Assembly (NCBI GenBank): GCA_043798355.1
Contig: JAZDOT010000002.1
Span: forward strand, 1-64,000
From: JAZDOT01 sp043798355
GTDB lineage: Bacteria > Patescibacteriota > Gracilibacteria > Peribacterales > Peribacteraceae
DNA length: 64,000 bases
Direction: 5' to 3'
The notes under the pieces were generated by a model that saw only the letters and a program-made list of their open reading frames with translations, did not search any database and had not been told where the DNA came from. This document shows positions 8,442-16,846 of this stretch, piece by piece (positions within the stretch are counted from its first letter, which is position 1; the number at the start of each line of letters is the position of its first letter). The translations under genes were made by a program, and so were the position numbers.

Positions 8442-10043
8442 ATGGCAGTCGTCCAATGCGCAGTTTCGGGGGAATCGTTCACCGTTTCCGATGCTGAGCG
8501 GGGCCTGCGCGAGAAATTCGGTTTCGGGGACAGCCTGCCTTCGGTGAAGATCAAATACCGTTTCCGCGAACTGGGGGCATTCTGGCCGCACTGGAACCTC
8601 CATCCGCGCACGTGTGACAAGACCGGGAAAACCATCATCTCCATCTTCCGTCCCGATTGCCCCTATCCCGTCTGGGACAGAGCCGTTTGGGTGAAGGACG
8701 CGAATCCGCCGAGTGCGGAATTCTCAAATTCCCGCAGTTTTTTCGAGCAGGCATGGGACCTCTTCCGCCGCTGCCCCCTTCCGCACAATTTTCAGAGCCA
8801 CAATGAGAACAGCGAGTACACCGATGATTTCTATTCCCAGCAGAGTCAGCTCTGCAGCGATCTCGTGCACTCCAACAATTGCTACAGTACGATTTACGCT
8901 CTGTACTGCCAAAATGTACAGGACTCAGCATTTCTGTACGATTGCCGCAGATGCGCGCACTGTCTGTTCTGCACGAATCTGCGGGACAAGCAGTTTTGTT
9001 TCGAGAACAAGCAACTCACGCAAGAGGAATACGCGGACAAAATATCGGGATGGAATCTGCGATCACGCCAGGATTTCAAGCGGGCGAAAGATCACCTCCA
9101 TGCATTGATACTCGAGCAGGGCTGGCACAGAGCCGTCCACGTTGATCACTGTGAGAACACGCAGGGGAACTATCTGATGCACTGCAAGAATTGCGAAGAC
9201 TGCTTCATTTCACCATGGCATGAGGATTGCGTTCATGATCTCATCTCGGGCCACCATGCGAAACTCACACTCGATTCGATGGGCACGATTGGCAGCGAAC
9301 TGTCGTACCATTCCGTGATGGACGTGTACTGCTACGGGATTCGATTTTCTTTCGAGCTCAACGAATGTAAATCGTGCGATTACTGTGCCTACTGCTTCAA
9401 CTGCAGAGACTGCTTCGGCTGCTGCGGCCTCTTCGGAAAGCGGTACTGTATCCTCAACAGACAGTACACGGAACAGGAGTATCGATCCTTGAAAGAGAAC
9501 GTCATCGCACACATGCAACGCACCCCACTTCGCCCCCCTTCGGGGAGCTACGAGGGGCAAGCAGTGGAGTGGGGGAGTTTCTTCCCCGGACACTTCGCTC
9601 CGAATCCGTACGACGAGAGCTGTTCAGGTTTCAATTTCCCTCTCTCATTACAGGAACAGAGAACTCTCGGTTTCCGGGCAGCGGAAAAGCTGGAACGAAA
9701 GACCGAGAACATGCAGTCCATGGATCGTATTCCCGATTCCGTCGATGCGTTGCGACCTGCCGATGAATCGTCGATCACCGCCACGGTGTTCTGGGACGAT
9801 GCATTTGAGAGACCGTTCAAGATCACAAAAGAAGACATCGCGGCTTCCCGGAAGCTCGGTATCCCGCTCCCCTCCGGGTACTACATCAAGCGCATGCAGG
9901 AAAATCTCCGTTGGATGCCGTGTGACGGGGAACTGCGGGAAACTCTATGCGGGAAGTGCGGTTGCACCGTTCTCACGAGCTGGCCGAGTGCTTTTGACAG
10001 CCGGATTCTCTGCGAGGAGGATTACCTGAAGGTGGTGATGTAG
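8442..10043 (+). CDS. Cys-rich ladder protein, paralog 2 (divergent)
   Basis: The protein has 533 residues. It keeps the family layout: VQCAVSGESFTVSD start, FFEQAWDL block, ladder 1 (NNCYSTIYALYCQNV...CRRCAHCLFC), ladder 2 (HCKNCEDC...CKSCDYCAYCFNCRDCFGCCGLFGKRYC), ILNRQYTEQEY, and ERPFKITKEDI near the end. It has lost much of the N-terminal ribbon (no CPxC). In the last ribbon the final cysteine is replaced (CEEDYLKVVM), so one or both terminal metal sites are probably gone. About 14 residues at about 361-375 (PLRPPSGSYEGQAV) are an in-frame insertion derived from a palindromic repeat. ATG 8442 is chosen from paralog alignment over the ATG at 8409. The function is unknown. Confidence 0.8.
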   Translation: MAVVQCAVSGESFTVSDAERGLREKFGFGDSLPSVKIKYRFRELGAFWPHWNLHPRTCDKTGKTIISIFRPDCPYPVWDRAVWVKDANPPSAEFSNSRSFFEQAWDLFRRCPLPHNFQSHNENSEYTDDFYSQQSQLCSDLVHSNNCYSTIYALYCQNVQDSAFLYDCRRCAHCLFCTNLRDKQFCFENKQLTQEEYADKISGWNLRSRQDFKRAKDHLHALILEQGWHRAVHVDHCENTQGNYLMHCKNCEDCFISPWHEDCVHDLISGHHAKLTLDSMGTIGSELSYHSVMDVYCYGIRFSFELNECKSCDYCAYCFNCRDCFGCCGLFGKRYCILNRQYTEQEYRSLKENVIAHMQRTPLRPPSGSYEGQAVEWGSFFPGHFAPNPYDESCSGFNFPLSLQEQRTLGFRAAEKLERKTENMQSMDRIPDSVDALRPADESSITATVFWDDAFERPFKITKEDIAASRKLGIPLPSGYYIKRMQENLRWMPCDGELRETLCGKCGCTVLTSWPSAFDSRILCEEDYLKVVM

Positions 10044-10137
10044 CGGTGTGTTATCAGGGATCATTCAGCAGATGCGAAGCGAAGAGCGCCGAGCGGACAG
10101 CGGTCAGTCTTCATGAAAGAAAGACTGCCCCATTCAC

Positions 10138-10167
10138 TTATGGCGCACATCCGGTCACTGCTACAAT
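10138..10167 (+). promoter_or_regulatory. promoter of tRNA-Ser
   Basis: TTATGG (10138-10143), an 18-base spacer and TACAAT (10162-10167) end nine bases before the first base of the tRNA. Confidence 0.5.
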
Positions 10168-10176
10168 GCTTTTTAC

Positions 10177-10267
10177 GGAGAGGTGGCCGAGTGGTCGAAG
10201 GCGCGCGACTCGAAATCGCGTAGGCTCCAAAAGGGTCTCGAGGGTTCGAATCCCTCCCTCTCCGCCA
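10177..10267 (+). tRNA. tRNA-Ser(CGA), 3' CCA encoded
   Basis: The acceptor GGAGAGG pairs with CCTCTCC, followed by G and an encoded CCA. The anticodon stem GCGA/TCGC encloses the loop CTCGAAA, giving anticodon CGA (reads UCG). A long variable arm of the serine type is present, and the T arm contains GGTTCGAATCC. The tRNA lies 27 bases from the 3' end of the zeta/Fic/HD operon, a common position for an inserted island. Confidence 0.95.
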
Positions 10268-10294
10268 TCCGGCTTCGTCTGCAATCCTCATCTC

Positions 10295-11146
10295 TCAAGT
10301 TCGCTGATCAACTCCAAAGCGGGCTTCAGCGAATTGTCGGAGTGTCTTCGTCCCTCCACTCATGTAGTAACTACGCAGGGTTTCCGCGGCTCCATTCTTA
10401 TCTTCGAATGACCACCCGCCCTGTCTCTTTCCGATCTCGTTATAGTATTGCGTGAATTTGTTAAAGTCCCACTCTTCTCTTTCGTGTGTCTCAGAACTTG
10501 CCGGATCGGATGGAGCACTGAGGGGCATGGCAGGGGAGGGATCGGGCTCACTATAGGGTTGTTTGATCGTATCGAGAAGCATTTTTCGTGCATCACCCGC
10601 CCTCCTGGTCAATATCTCTGCAGCACGAGGATAACGGTTGAATTGCGTAGAAGTGACTTGTGCATACATCGGTTCCACAATAGGCAGAAACCAGCCTTCG
10701 ATCCACTCTTTCCCCAGTTCCTTTCGGTTCTTCGCTACACTGCTGTAGTTGTGCCAGAGATCAGCCAGTTTAATGAGCCTGTCCTCTTCAGGGGCGGAGT
10801 GCATATGCTCAACGTACGAACCAACATCGGTATCACCTTTCTCGTTTGTCAAGCCACGAATGCGCTCATGCACGTCCATCCCGTATTGTGCGATGACCTG
10901 TTCCGGACGTATCGTGGTGTCCTCATACAGATCATGCCCCAAGGCACCCAACACGAATTCCCGTCGTTTTTTCTGCGGAAGATCAGTCTCTGAGTCGAGC
11001 GCATTTTCCAGTTCCTGTGCAACGGAAAGACAGTGTTCCCATTGATGCTGGCCGCCAGCCCGCATCTGTCCTTCATGTTCCTTCTTCACAAGAAGAAGAA
11101 ACTGCTTTGTTTCATCGTTCCATTGATGTTCATTAAGGTGCGGCAT
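10295..11146 (-). CDS. RelA/SpoT-type HD-domain hydrolase
   Basis: The protein has 283 residues. HD-domain motifs appear in order: QHQWEH near residue 35, LGHDLYEDTTI near 70, then YVEHM and RLIKLADLWHN near 120. The HD-x-x-E-D-T and IKLADLWHN signatures are those of the (p)ppGpp hydrolase half of RelA/SpoT proteins. No synthetase domain is present, so this resembles a stand-alone small alarmone hydrolase. The C-terminal 90 residues are a Pro/Ser-rich linker and a small helical tail (GGWSFEDKNGAAETLRSYY). ATG 11146 overlaps the end of the zeta/Fic gene by 14 bases, implying translational coupling. I infer it may counteract or complement the upstream toxin-like protein. The exact substrate is unproven. 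Confidence 0.7.
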   Translation of the reverse strand: MPHLNEHQWNDETKQFLLLVKKEHEGQMRAGGQHQWEHCLSVAQELENALDSETDLPQKKRREFVLGALGHDLYEDTTIRPEQVIAQYGMDVHERIRGLTNEKGDTDVGSYVEHMHSAPEEDRLIKLADLWHNYSSVAKNRKELGKEWIEGWFLPIVEPMYAQVTSTQFNRYPRAAEILTRRAGDARKMLLDTIKQPYSEPDPSPAMPLSAPSDPASSETHEREEWDFNKFTQYYNEIGKRQGGWSFEDKNGAAETLRSYYMSGGTKTLRQFAEARFGVDQRT

Positions 11147-14100
11147 GAAAAAGAGATGAGTAATATAAATACCATTCTTTGAATTGCCCCTCCCGTTCCC
11201 GAGGAGTATCCGATGGTGACCTTTTGGGTGCATGTCCGTAGTACTCTTCTCTTCCCCGATAGACTGGTAGTTCCGTTCCCGCTCTCGCAAGAACCCAGGC
11301 ACTGAGAGCCTTGGCAGCCTTTCCGCAGCCATCCTCGAAGAAGTGGTGGGTGAGATCGACATTGAATTCCACCCACGCAGCGAGCTCTCGAGGATTTTGG
11401 TGCGGATCATTCAATCGGCGCAAGAATTCCTGCGAGAAATTTTCAAATGATCGCGGAAGATCGCTGATACGGGTATACGGGAACTTATCCGAATCAGCCC
11501 GCCGGAGCAGCATTCTCTCTTTGAGGATGCCTTTATTGACATCGAGGGCTATTTGTTCAATGAAATTTCCCAGTTCACGGGGGGAACTGAATTGGCGGCT
11601 GCGCTCTCCATGTAGGCGCCTCATGACCGACTCGAAATTTTCATTCGCCTTCCTTGCGGCGTCGTGACCGGATGCAGCCATTGAGTCGGCTTTGATCTTC
11701 GTTGCCGATGTGTCGACCACCCCCCCGCTCGTACGACTCGTGTTCCGCAGGTTCTGCATCGATCGGTCCACGAACTGTTGTTCCTGACGGATATCCCTCG
11801 TCACATGTTTGAAGATCTGAGGCTCGTGTACTGTCATACCTTTACCTTGGTGTTCTGCTACCATGATAGTGTCCGGACCTGCATCTGTTTTGAACAAGTA
11901 ATACTCATCCACGATTTTCATCACTTCCTGACGATATTGCACGACATCTTGGTATCCACCCTCAATTCTATCGGTGGAGACAATGGGGTCGTCCCCTTCC
12001 GGAGAGCGACCCGGGTATTTCTTCCCTTGTGCTTCGCCCCCGTGAACACGTGCGATAGAAGTGGCCAATTCCGCATCGACATCCACCATGATAACTTTGT
12101 AATCGTTCTTTCGTGCCATTTCCGTCACTTCACGGACGTCCTCGGGTGTCGCAAACCGCTTGTCTATGACAATCAAATTTAATTTCTCTTTGAGTGCCTG
12201 ATCGATTGTCCGTTCTGCCATCATCGCTCCTTCGCTGTGGGCCTGATCGTGCGAGATCTGATGGGTGCCTCCTCTTTTTTCGCGGACACGGACTTTGGCT
12301 TTGAGACCATCGGGATTGATTGCCGTGTCGGGATTTGCGTTGAGTTCTCGTAATCGGGGAGCGCTTGCCATGCGCAAGCAACTGCTCTTCCCTGCCGCGG
12401 TATTTCCACGCAACATCACGATCACTCTCTGCGCACCCACTGCTTCAGGTTTCATGGCCATCGATCCCTTGCGAAGTGCCACCATTGTTTCCGAGAAAAT
12501 TCGTTCATGGAATACGCTTATCTCCGGAATCCAATGGCTCGGATCGGCGATGTATGCCTTCATGGCCACTTTTCCCTTTGGAAGTTCTCCCACGGTATAG
12601 GCAACGTGTGATGCGATTTCGGGATTTCTTCGCAGACACTCCTGTCGTACTTCAAACCCGGAATGAGCGGGATTTCTTTCTGTCTGCGCCTTCACGCGAC
12701 TCAGAACATCGCGGGCATTGGCGGCGTTGATCTCTATGAACTCCGCATGCCCCGCCTCGTTGATGGCCACGATGCCTTTCTCCGTGCTTCGAAGCACTTT
12801 AAATGACTGCTCAGGCATGCCTTGAGGTTGTTCTCGATTGAAGCGTTCGATCTTCTCCAGCAATTGATGCTCCTGCGCTTCTGCAATTTGCTTGGACATA
12901 ATTTCCCACTTTTCTTGCGTTTTCGCCTCTGTCCGTTCATGCGGAGCAGTTTCCTTTTCCATGTTCGGTTTTTGTCCGACCTGTTCTTGCTTGGCAGCTT
13001 GCCGTTCTGTGCCACGGAGTTCTCCTTCAGGTTTCGACGGAGTTTCTGCGGGTGCCTTCGCCGCGCGGCCCTCGGCGGCTGCGTGCAATGATTGCTCGGG
13101 AGAGCCGGCACGTTGCGTCGGTACGGCATCCGGATGGTCCGGCGTCTTCACTGGTTCTTCCGTGAAGCGGACAATGGACTCATTCCCAGCCCTGTCCCGC
13201 AATCTCGGCACTCCGGATTCATCCACGATCACTGTGAGTCCCCGCTTCGCTCCGAAGGACAAGAGATCACAACCTTTCGGCGCAGAAAGTTCGCCCATCA
13301 TTTTGCCGCCAGGCTGCGTGTGCACAGCCACGGGATGGAGAAATCCTCCCAGACATGCGAGCGCGAACGTGGATGCCGCCCCGAGTCGATGATCGATGTT
13401 GTTCAAACCGGCACCGACAGCGGATTCTTTGACTGTCCATTCCATTTGGTCTGTGACCCCTTTGAAAAATTCCTTGAGGAACATCTTCCCCGCGCCGCTC
13501 TCCGCCGTAATGTTCGCGAGACGCTGCTCTATGAGTCGTGCGAGACTGGCATACTTGGAAAAAGCGACGATCCACTTTGGATTGCCAGCGGCAGAACGAA
13601 GAGCTTCACCAAGTTTCGCTCCGAGTCCCATCGTCACGAACATCACACCCACCCCCTCGGCAAATTCCAGCGCGAGCGGACCCGCCACGTCTGTCAGGAA
13701 CTTCGGCGACACTTCCCTGCCGGTCTCGGGGTCGATGACGGTTCCCCCCGTCACCCAGGCCATCAATGCTGGACGATCGGTGTAGGTCGCTTTCCCGCTT
13801 CGAACATCTTCATCGAAATGCTGATGCCACTGGTACTGGATTTCCCGCACGCCTCCGTATGTAGCCATACCCGCTGCCGTTGCGGTACTCGCTGAAGCGA
13901 GCATGACCAACATGGGTGCCATGGCTGCGCCGCACGTGGCGACAACGAGAGCTGCTGCTGCGGCTGCGACGGCAATGGATGCGGCGATCCTGGGCCCCTC
14001 GTGCTCGAGCCACGACACCCAGCCATCGTCCGTGAACCGGGATTTGTCGACGATCGTTTCGAGCATCCTTCGCACCTCCCCTCCGGTTTTCAGAAGATCG

Positions 14101-16235
14101 ATCATGCCGTCGATCGCGCGAATGCGTTCAGAGATCTTCTGGTCCCAATCGTTCCCGGCGAGAGGGTTGCCGGTTTTTCTCAACTGATACAGGCGGTTTC
14201 GGGCTTGTTCCAGTTGCTGAGGGAGCTGCCGGTCATCCAATACTTTCTTGACGGCATCCAGCGGCCCATTCGCGCGTTCACGGAGGAAGGAGATGAATTC
14301 CGGAGATTTGCTTGCCTTCGGATTCATGGCATCGGAGAAGAGCGACTGCACCTCTCCCAGCCCACCGCTCATTGCCGTTGCCTGTTTCGAGACGTACTGG
14401 ATGGACGGTTCGCGGTCCACTGCTCGGAACACATCGCGCCCCGTCTCCTCATCTTCCCGCTCGAGCGAAGGAATATCATGCGACGACAGCGGTCTCCTCT
14501 CCCCATCGCGGACGACGAGCGTTCTCCCCTCCCGTTTCGCATAGCCGAGATCCCGACTCGTCACTGTACGGTACATCATGTCATTGCCGTCTCCGTGGAT
14601 GAGCAGTGGCGGTCTGCGCAGGATGACACGCTGATCCGAGGGAACTTCGGTGATGATGCGGGATGCTTCCGCTGAGAGGAACACCGAATATTCCTGTCCG
14701 CTCGCAGCTTGTATCGTTGTCGGACGGAGAGGGGAGCGTGCATCGGCCAGGGAGCCGTCGGGGAGCCGAATACGGCCATCCTGTTCCTGGTAGCCGACGA
14801 GAAATCCGCCTTTCGTTTCCACAAGCATCGGGGGCTCATGGAATCTCAGGCCGGATGATCTGATGTCATTGTTGACTGAAAAGCGCGGAGCAAGGAGGGG
14901 GTGGGGAGAGAATGATCGGAACACATCTGCCGGTCGCTGCCCGGTTTCCGCATGAACGGTGATCGTTCTGGATTTCACGCGCACATCTCTCCATCCACGC
15001 AACTGATGGAGAATGGAGCGCCCGTCGGCGTCTCCCTCTTTGCGCTGGCGAACCGCCGCATCGATCGCCTCTCCATCCAGGTTTTCCCCGAAGAGCGAGT
15101 GCTCGAAGGAACGCAGGAGCCCCTGTTGTTTCATTTCCATGGATGCAGTTTGCCCATCGTGGAAGAGGGCGGCATTCACAGTCTCCAATTGGGGACCGAA
15201 CCGCTCGAACGCCCGCAGGCTGATTCTCTGCGCCAGGGCTTCTCCCCCTTCCGTTCTCGCCGTCACGGCATCGAACCGTGCGAATGCGATGTCCAATTGT
15301 TGCACCTGTGCCTGCAATGCGTTGCGCTGGCCTTTTCGCTCTCCCAGTTCTTTCTGCAGAACCTTCAGTGATTCGATTTCCTTTCCTTGTCCTTTCCAAT
15401 CCTTCTGCTTGAGAAGATCAGAGAGATGTTTCAGCATCTCCCCCTCTTTTTCCTGAAGCTGATCCACTTCTTTTTGTGACGTCTCCACATCATTCGCCAG
15501 CCGCCCCCTCAATCCCTCTGCCGCTTCGACAGGCGACTCAAGAAGCGTCTGGAGAGGACGGAGGACGGGGTCAGTATCTCTCTTCATCTTCTCTCGAGGT
15601 TCGCACACTAACTGAGAGACTATCAATGTCGTATCAACAGGCGACTGTGATCCCAGAACGGCTTTGTGTTGCGAAGGAGTCAAACTCTCCATGAGTGCGA
15701 TCCGGGCATGGAGTGACCGCAGCGTTCCATCGTCGTACCCGTTTTCGCGGATCTTCCCTGCAAGGGAAGGAATTTGTTCTTTGACAATACCCCATTGCTC
15801 GAGAAGCGCTTCAACCGGGGTCGGCGGTTTCTCCGGACGCCCGGACAGTTCCTCCGTTGTCCGGAAGGATTGGAGGATTTCCGCAATCGCATTGTTGAAA
15901 TCCGCCATTCCCTGGAAGAGCGTCGGGCGATCAACCTTCTCGATGCGGCTGAGAAGTTTCTGCTCTGCATCTCTGCAGAGCGTTTCCATCTCTTGCCATC
16001 CCGGTTTCCTCTGATCCCGAAGGAGCGCAGCTCGTTCGTGCATTCGTGCGATTTTTCCCTGCACCTGATCCACCCGATGGATGTATGTCTCGGTAGGATT
16101 CCCGTTTGCGGCTTCCCGGGCATTCGGTTTCATGTCAATCTGGCGGTCTTCTTTGGCATCCAGTCGGTCGAGTCGCTGCTGTTCACGACCGATCTGTCCG
16201 GCTGCCGGATCATGGTTGGGTGTTTCAGAACTCAT
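11133..16235 (-). CDS. giant protein (1700 residues) with zeta-toxin-like kinase and Fic-like domains
   Basis: Residues 1-350 are charged and predicted coiled coil. Residues 400-620 are beta-rich. At about 745-795 there is a long Ala-rich hydrophobic stretch that could span the membrane twice, followed by further hydrophobic helices to about 960, then a charged linker. At about 1270-1290 a P-loop (VIVMLRGNTAAGKSS) starts a zeta-toxin-like kinase domain, with NPDTAINPDGLK and LIVIDKRFATPEDV. Near residue 1630, HHFFEDGCGKAAKALSAWVL matches the Fic core HxFxDGNGR with Asn replaced by Cys and Arg by Lys, and the following ARAGTELPVYRGREEYY also fits Fic. Known zeta toxins phosphorylate UDP-N-acetylamino sugars and Fic proteins transfer AMP or related groups. 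Activity here is inference. Confidence 0.7.
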   Translation of the reverse strand: MSSETPNHDPAAGQIGREQQRLDRLDAKEDRQIDMKPNAREAANGNPTETYIHRVDQVQGKIARMHERAALLRDQRKPGWQEMETLCRDAEQKLLSRIEKVDRPTLFQGMADFNNAIAEILQSFRTTEELSGRPEKPPTPVEALLEQWGIVKEQIPSLAGKIRENGYDDGTLRSLHARIALMESLTPSQHKAVLGSQSPVDTTLIVSQLVCEPREKMKRDTDPVLRPLQTLLESPVEAAEGLRGRLANDVETSQKEVDQLQEKEGEMLKHLSDLLKQKDWKGQGKEIESLKVLQKELGERKGQRNALQAQVQQLDIAFARFDAVTARTEGGEALAQRISLRAFERFGPQLETVNAALFHDGQTASMEMKQQGLLRSFEHSLFGENLDGEAIDAAVRQRKEGDADGRSILHQLRGWRDVRVKSRTITVHAETGQRPADVFRSFSPHPLLAPRFSVNNDIRSSGLRFHEPPMLVETKGGFLVGYQEQDGRIRLPDGSLADARSPLRPTTIQAASGQEYSVFLSAEASRIITEVPSDQRVILRRPPLLIHGDGNDMMYRTVTSRDLGYAKREGRTLVVRDGERRPLSSHDIPSLEREDEETGRDVFRAVDREPSIQYVSKQATAMSGGLGEVQSLFSDAMNPKASKSPEFISFLRERANGPLDAVKKVLDDRQLPQQLEQARNRLYQLRKTGNPLAGNDWDQKISERIRAIDGMIDLLKTGGEVRRMLETIVDKSRFTDDGWVSWLEHEGPRIAASIAVAAAAAALVVATCGAAMAPMLVMLASASTATAAGMATYGGVREIQYQWHQHFDEDVRSGKATYTDRPALMAWVTGGTVIDPETGREVSPKFLTDVAGPLALEFAEGVGVMFVTMGLGAKLGEALRSAAGNPKWIVAFSKYASLARLIEQRLANITAESGAGKMFLKEFFKGVTDQMEWTVKESAVGAGLNNIDHRLGAASTFALACLGGFLHPVAVHTQPGGKMMGELSAPKGCDLLSFGAKRGLTVIVDESGVPRLRDRAGNESIVRFTEEPVKTPDHPDAVPTQRAGSPEQSLHAAAEGRAAKAPAETPSKPEGELRGTERQAAKQEQVGQKPNMEKETAPHERTEAKTQEKWEIMSKQIAEAQEHQLLEKIERFNREQPQGMPEQSFKVLRSTEKGIVAINEAGHAEFIEINAANARDVLSRVKAQTERNPAHSGFEVRQECLRRNPEIASHVAYTVGELPKGKVAMKAYIADPSHWIPEISVFHERIFSETMVALRKGSMAMKPEAVGAQRVIVMLRGNTAAGKSSCLRMASAPRLRELNANPDTAINPDGLKAKVRVREKRGGTHQISHDQAHSEGAMMAERTIDQALKEKLNLIVIDKRFATPEDVREVTEMARKNDYKVIMVDVDAELATSIARVHGGEAQGKKYPGRSPEGDDPIVSTDRIEGGYQDVVQYRQEVMKIVDEYYLFKTDAGPDTIMVAEHQGKGMTVHEPQIFKHVTRDIRQEQQFVDRSMQNLRNTSRTSGGVVDTSATKIKADSMAASGHDAARKANENFESVMRRLHGERSRQFSSPRELGNFIEQIALDVNKGILKERMLLRRADSDKFPYTRISDLPRSFENFSQEFLRRLNDPHQNPRELAAWVEFNVDLTHHFFEDGCGKAAKALSAWVLARAGTELPVYRGREEYYGHAPKRSPSDTPREREGQFKEWYLYYSSLFHAAP

Positions 16236-16573
16236 GGCAGAGTATCGAAGAGGCTCTCTGTGTTTTTTTGTTCCTCCTTCGTCTCCTCCCGTTCTATTCC
16301 CTGATTGAGAGTCCTGTTCACCGTCTGGAGATCGCGATCCATATACGCAAGGGAAACGGCGTTACCGGAGGAAACAACGGTGCGAATGGATTCGCCGAGC
16401 ATCTCCCCGATCACCTTGCCCTCGCCGAGAAGCATGTTTTTGAGCGTTGCCAGTTGGTCGGCGCCGAGTGAGTCCAGTTTCTCCGTCAGGGTCTTTTTCA
16501 ACTCGCGGGAAAGCAGATTGCTCCGTTCGATGAGCAGGAGGACAGCGCTGTTGGTTTGTGTCGGGAGAGGCAT
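16232..16573 (-). CDS. small helical protein, possible partner or antitoxin of the zeta/Fic protein
   Basis: The protein has 113 residues, almost entirely helical (LLLIERSNLLSRELKKTLTE and onward), with no cysteines and no membrane segment. Its stop codon overlaps the start of the 1700-residue gene in an ATGA arrangement, so the two are translationally coupled. A TATAAT lies eight bases before its ATG (minus strand, 16587-16582), suggesting a leaderless first gene of the three-gene operon. Its position fits a cognate antitoxin or chaperone, but sequence alone does not show this. The gap 16574-16846 holds this promoter and otherwise nothing I can identify. Confidence 0.6.
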   Translation of the reverse strand: MPLPTQTNSAVLLLIERSNLLSRELKKTLTEKLDSLGADQLATLKNMLLGEGKVIGEMLGESIRTVVSSGNAVSLAYMDRDLQTVNRTLNQGIEREETKEEQKNTESLFDTLP

Positions 16574-16846
16574 ATCAAAATATTATAGCGGAATGCGACT
16601 TTCTTGGCTATAGACAAGGTTTTCCGTCTCCTCATGATCGCCATTCCGGAATTTGATATTCTATTGCTATATCCATTGATCCTTTCGAGCTTCCAGGAAC
16701 GGCATTCCAGCGCTCTGTGTGGTCTGAGATCGCGAAGATTCCGTTCGGACGGAACATTGGGCGGGTATTCGGGACGGGGGGTACGGAGGAAGAGGACGCT
16801 TCTCAAACAGGAGGGGGTGTCTATCCAAACGCCTGCCACAGAAGTT

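Noticed and set aside
10105..10127. Hairpin CAGTCTT/AAGACTG after paralog 2 as a terminator
   Set aside because: The stem is short and no T-run follows, so support is insufficient.
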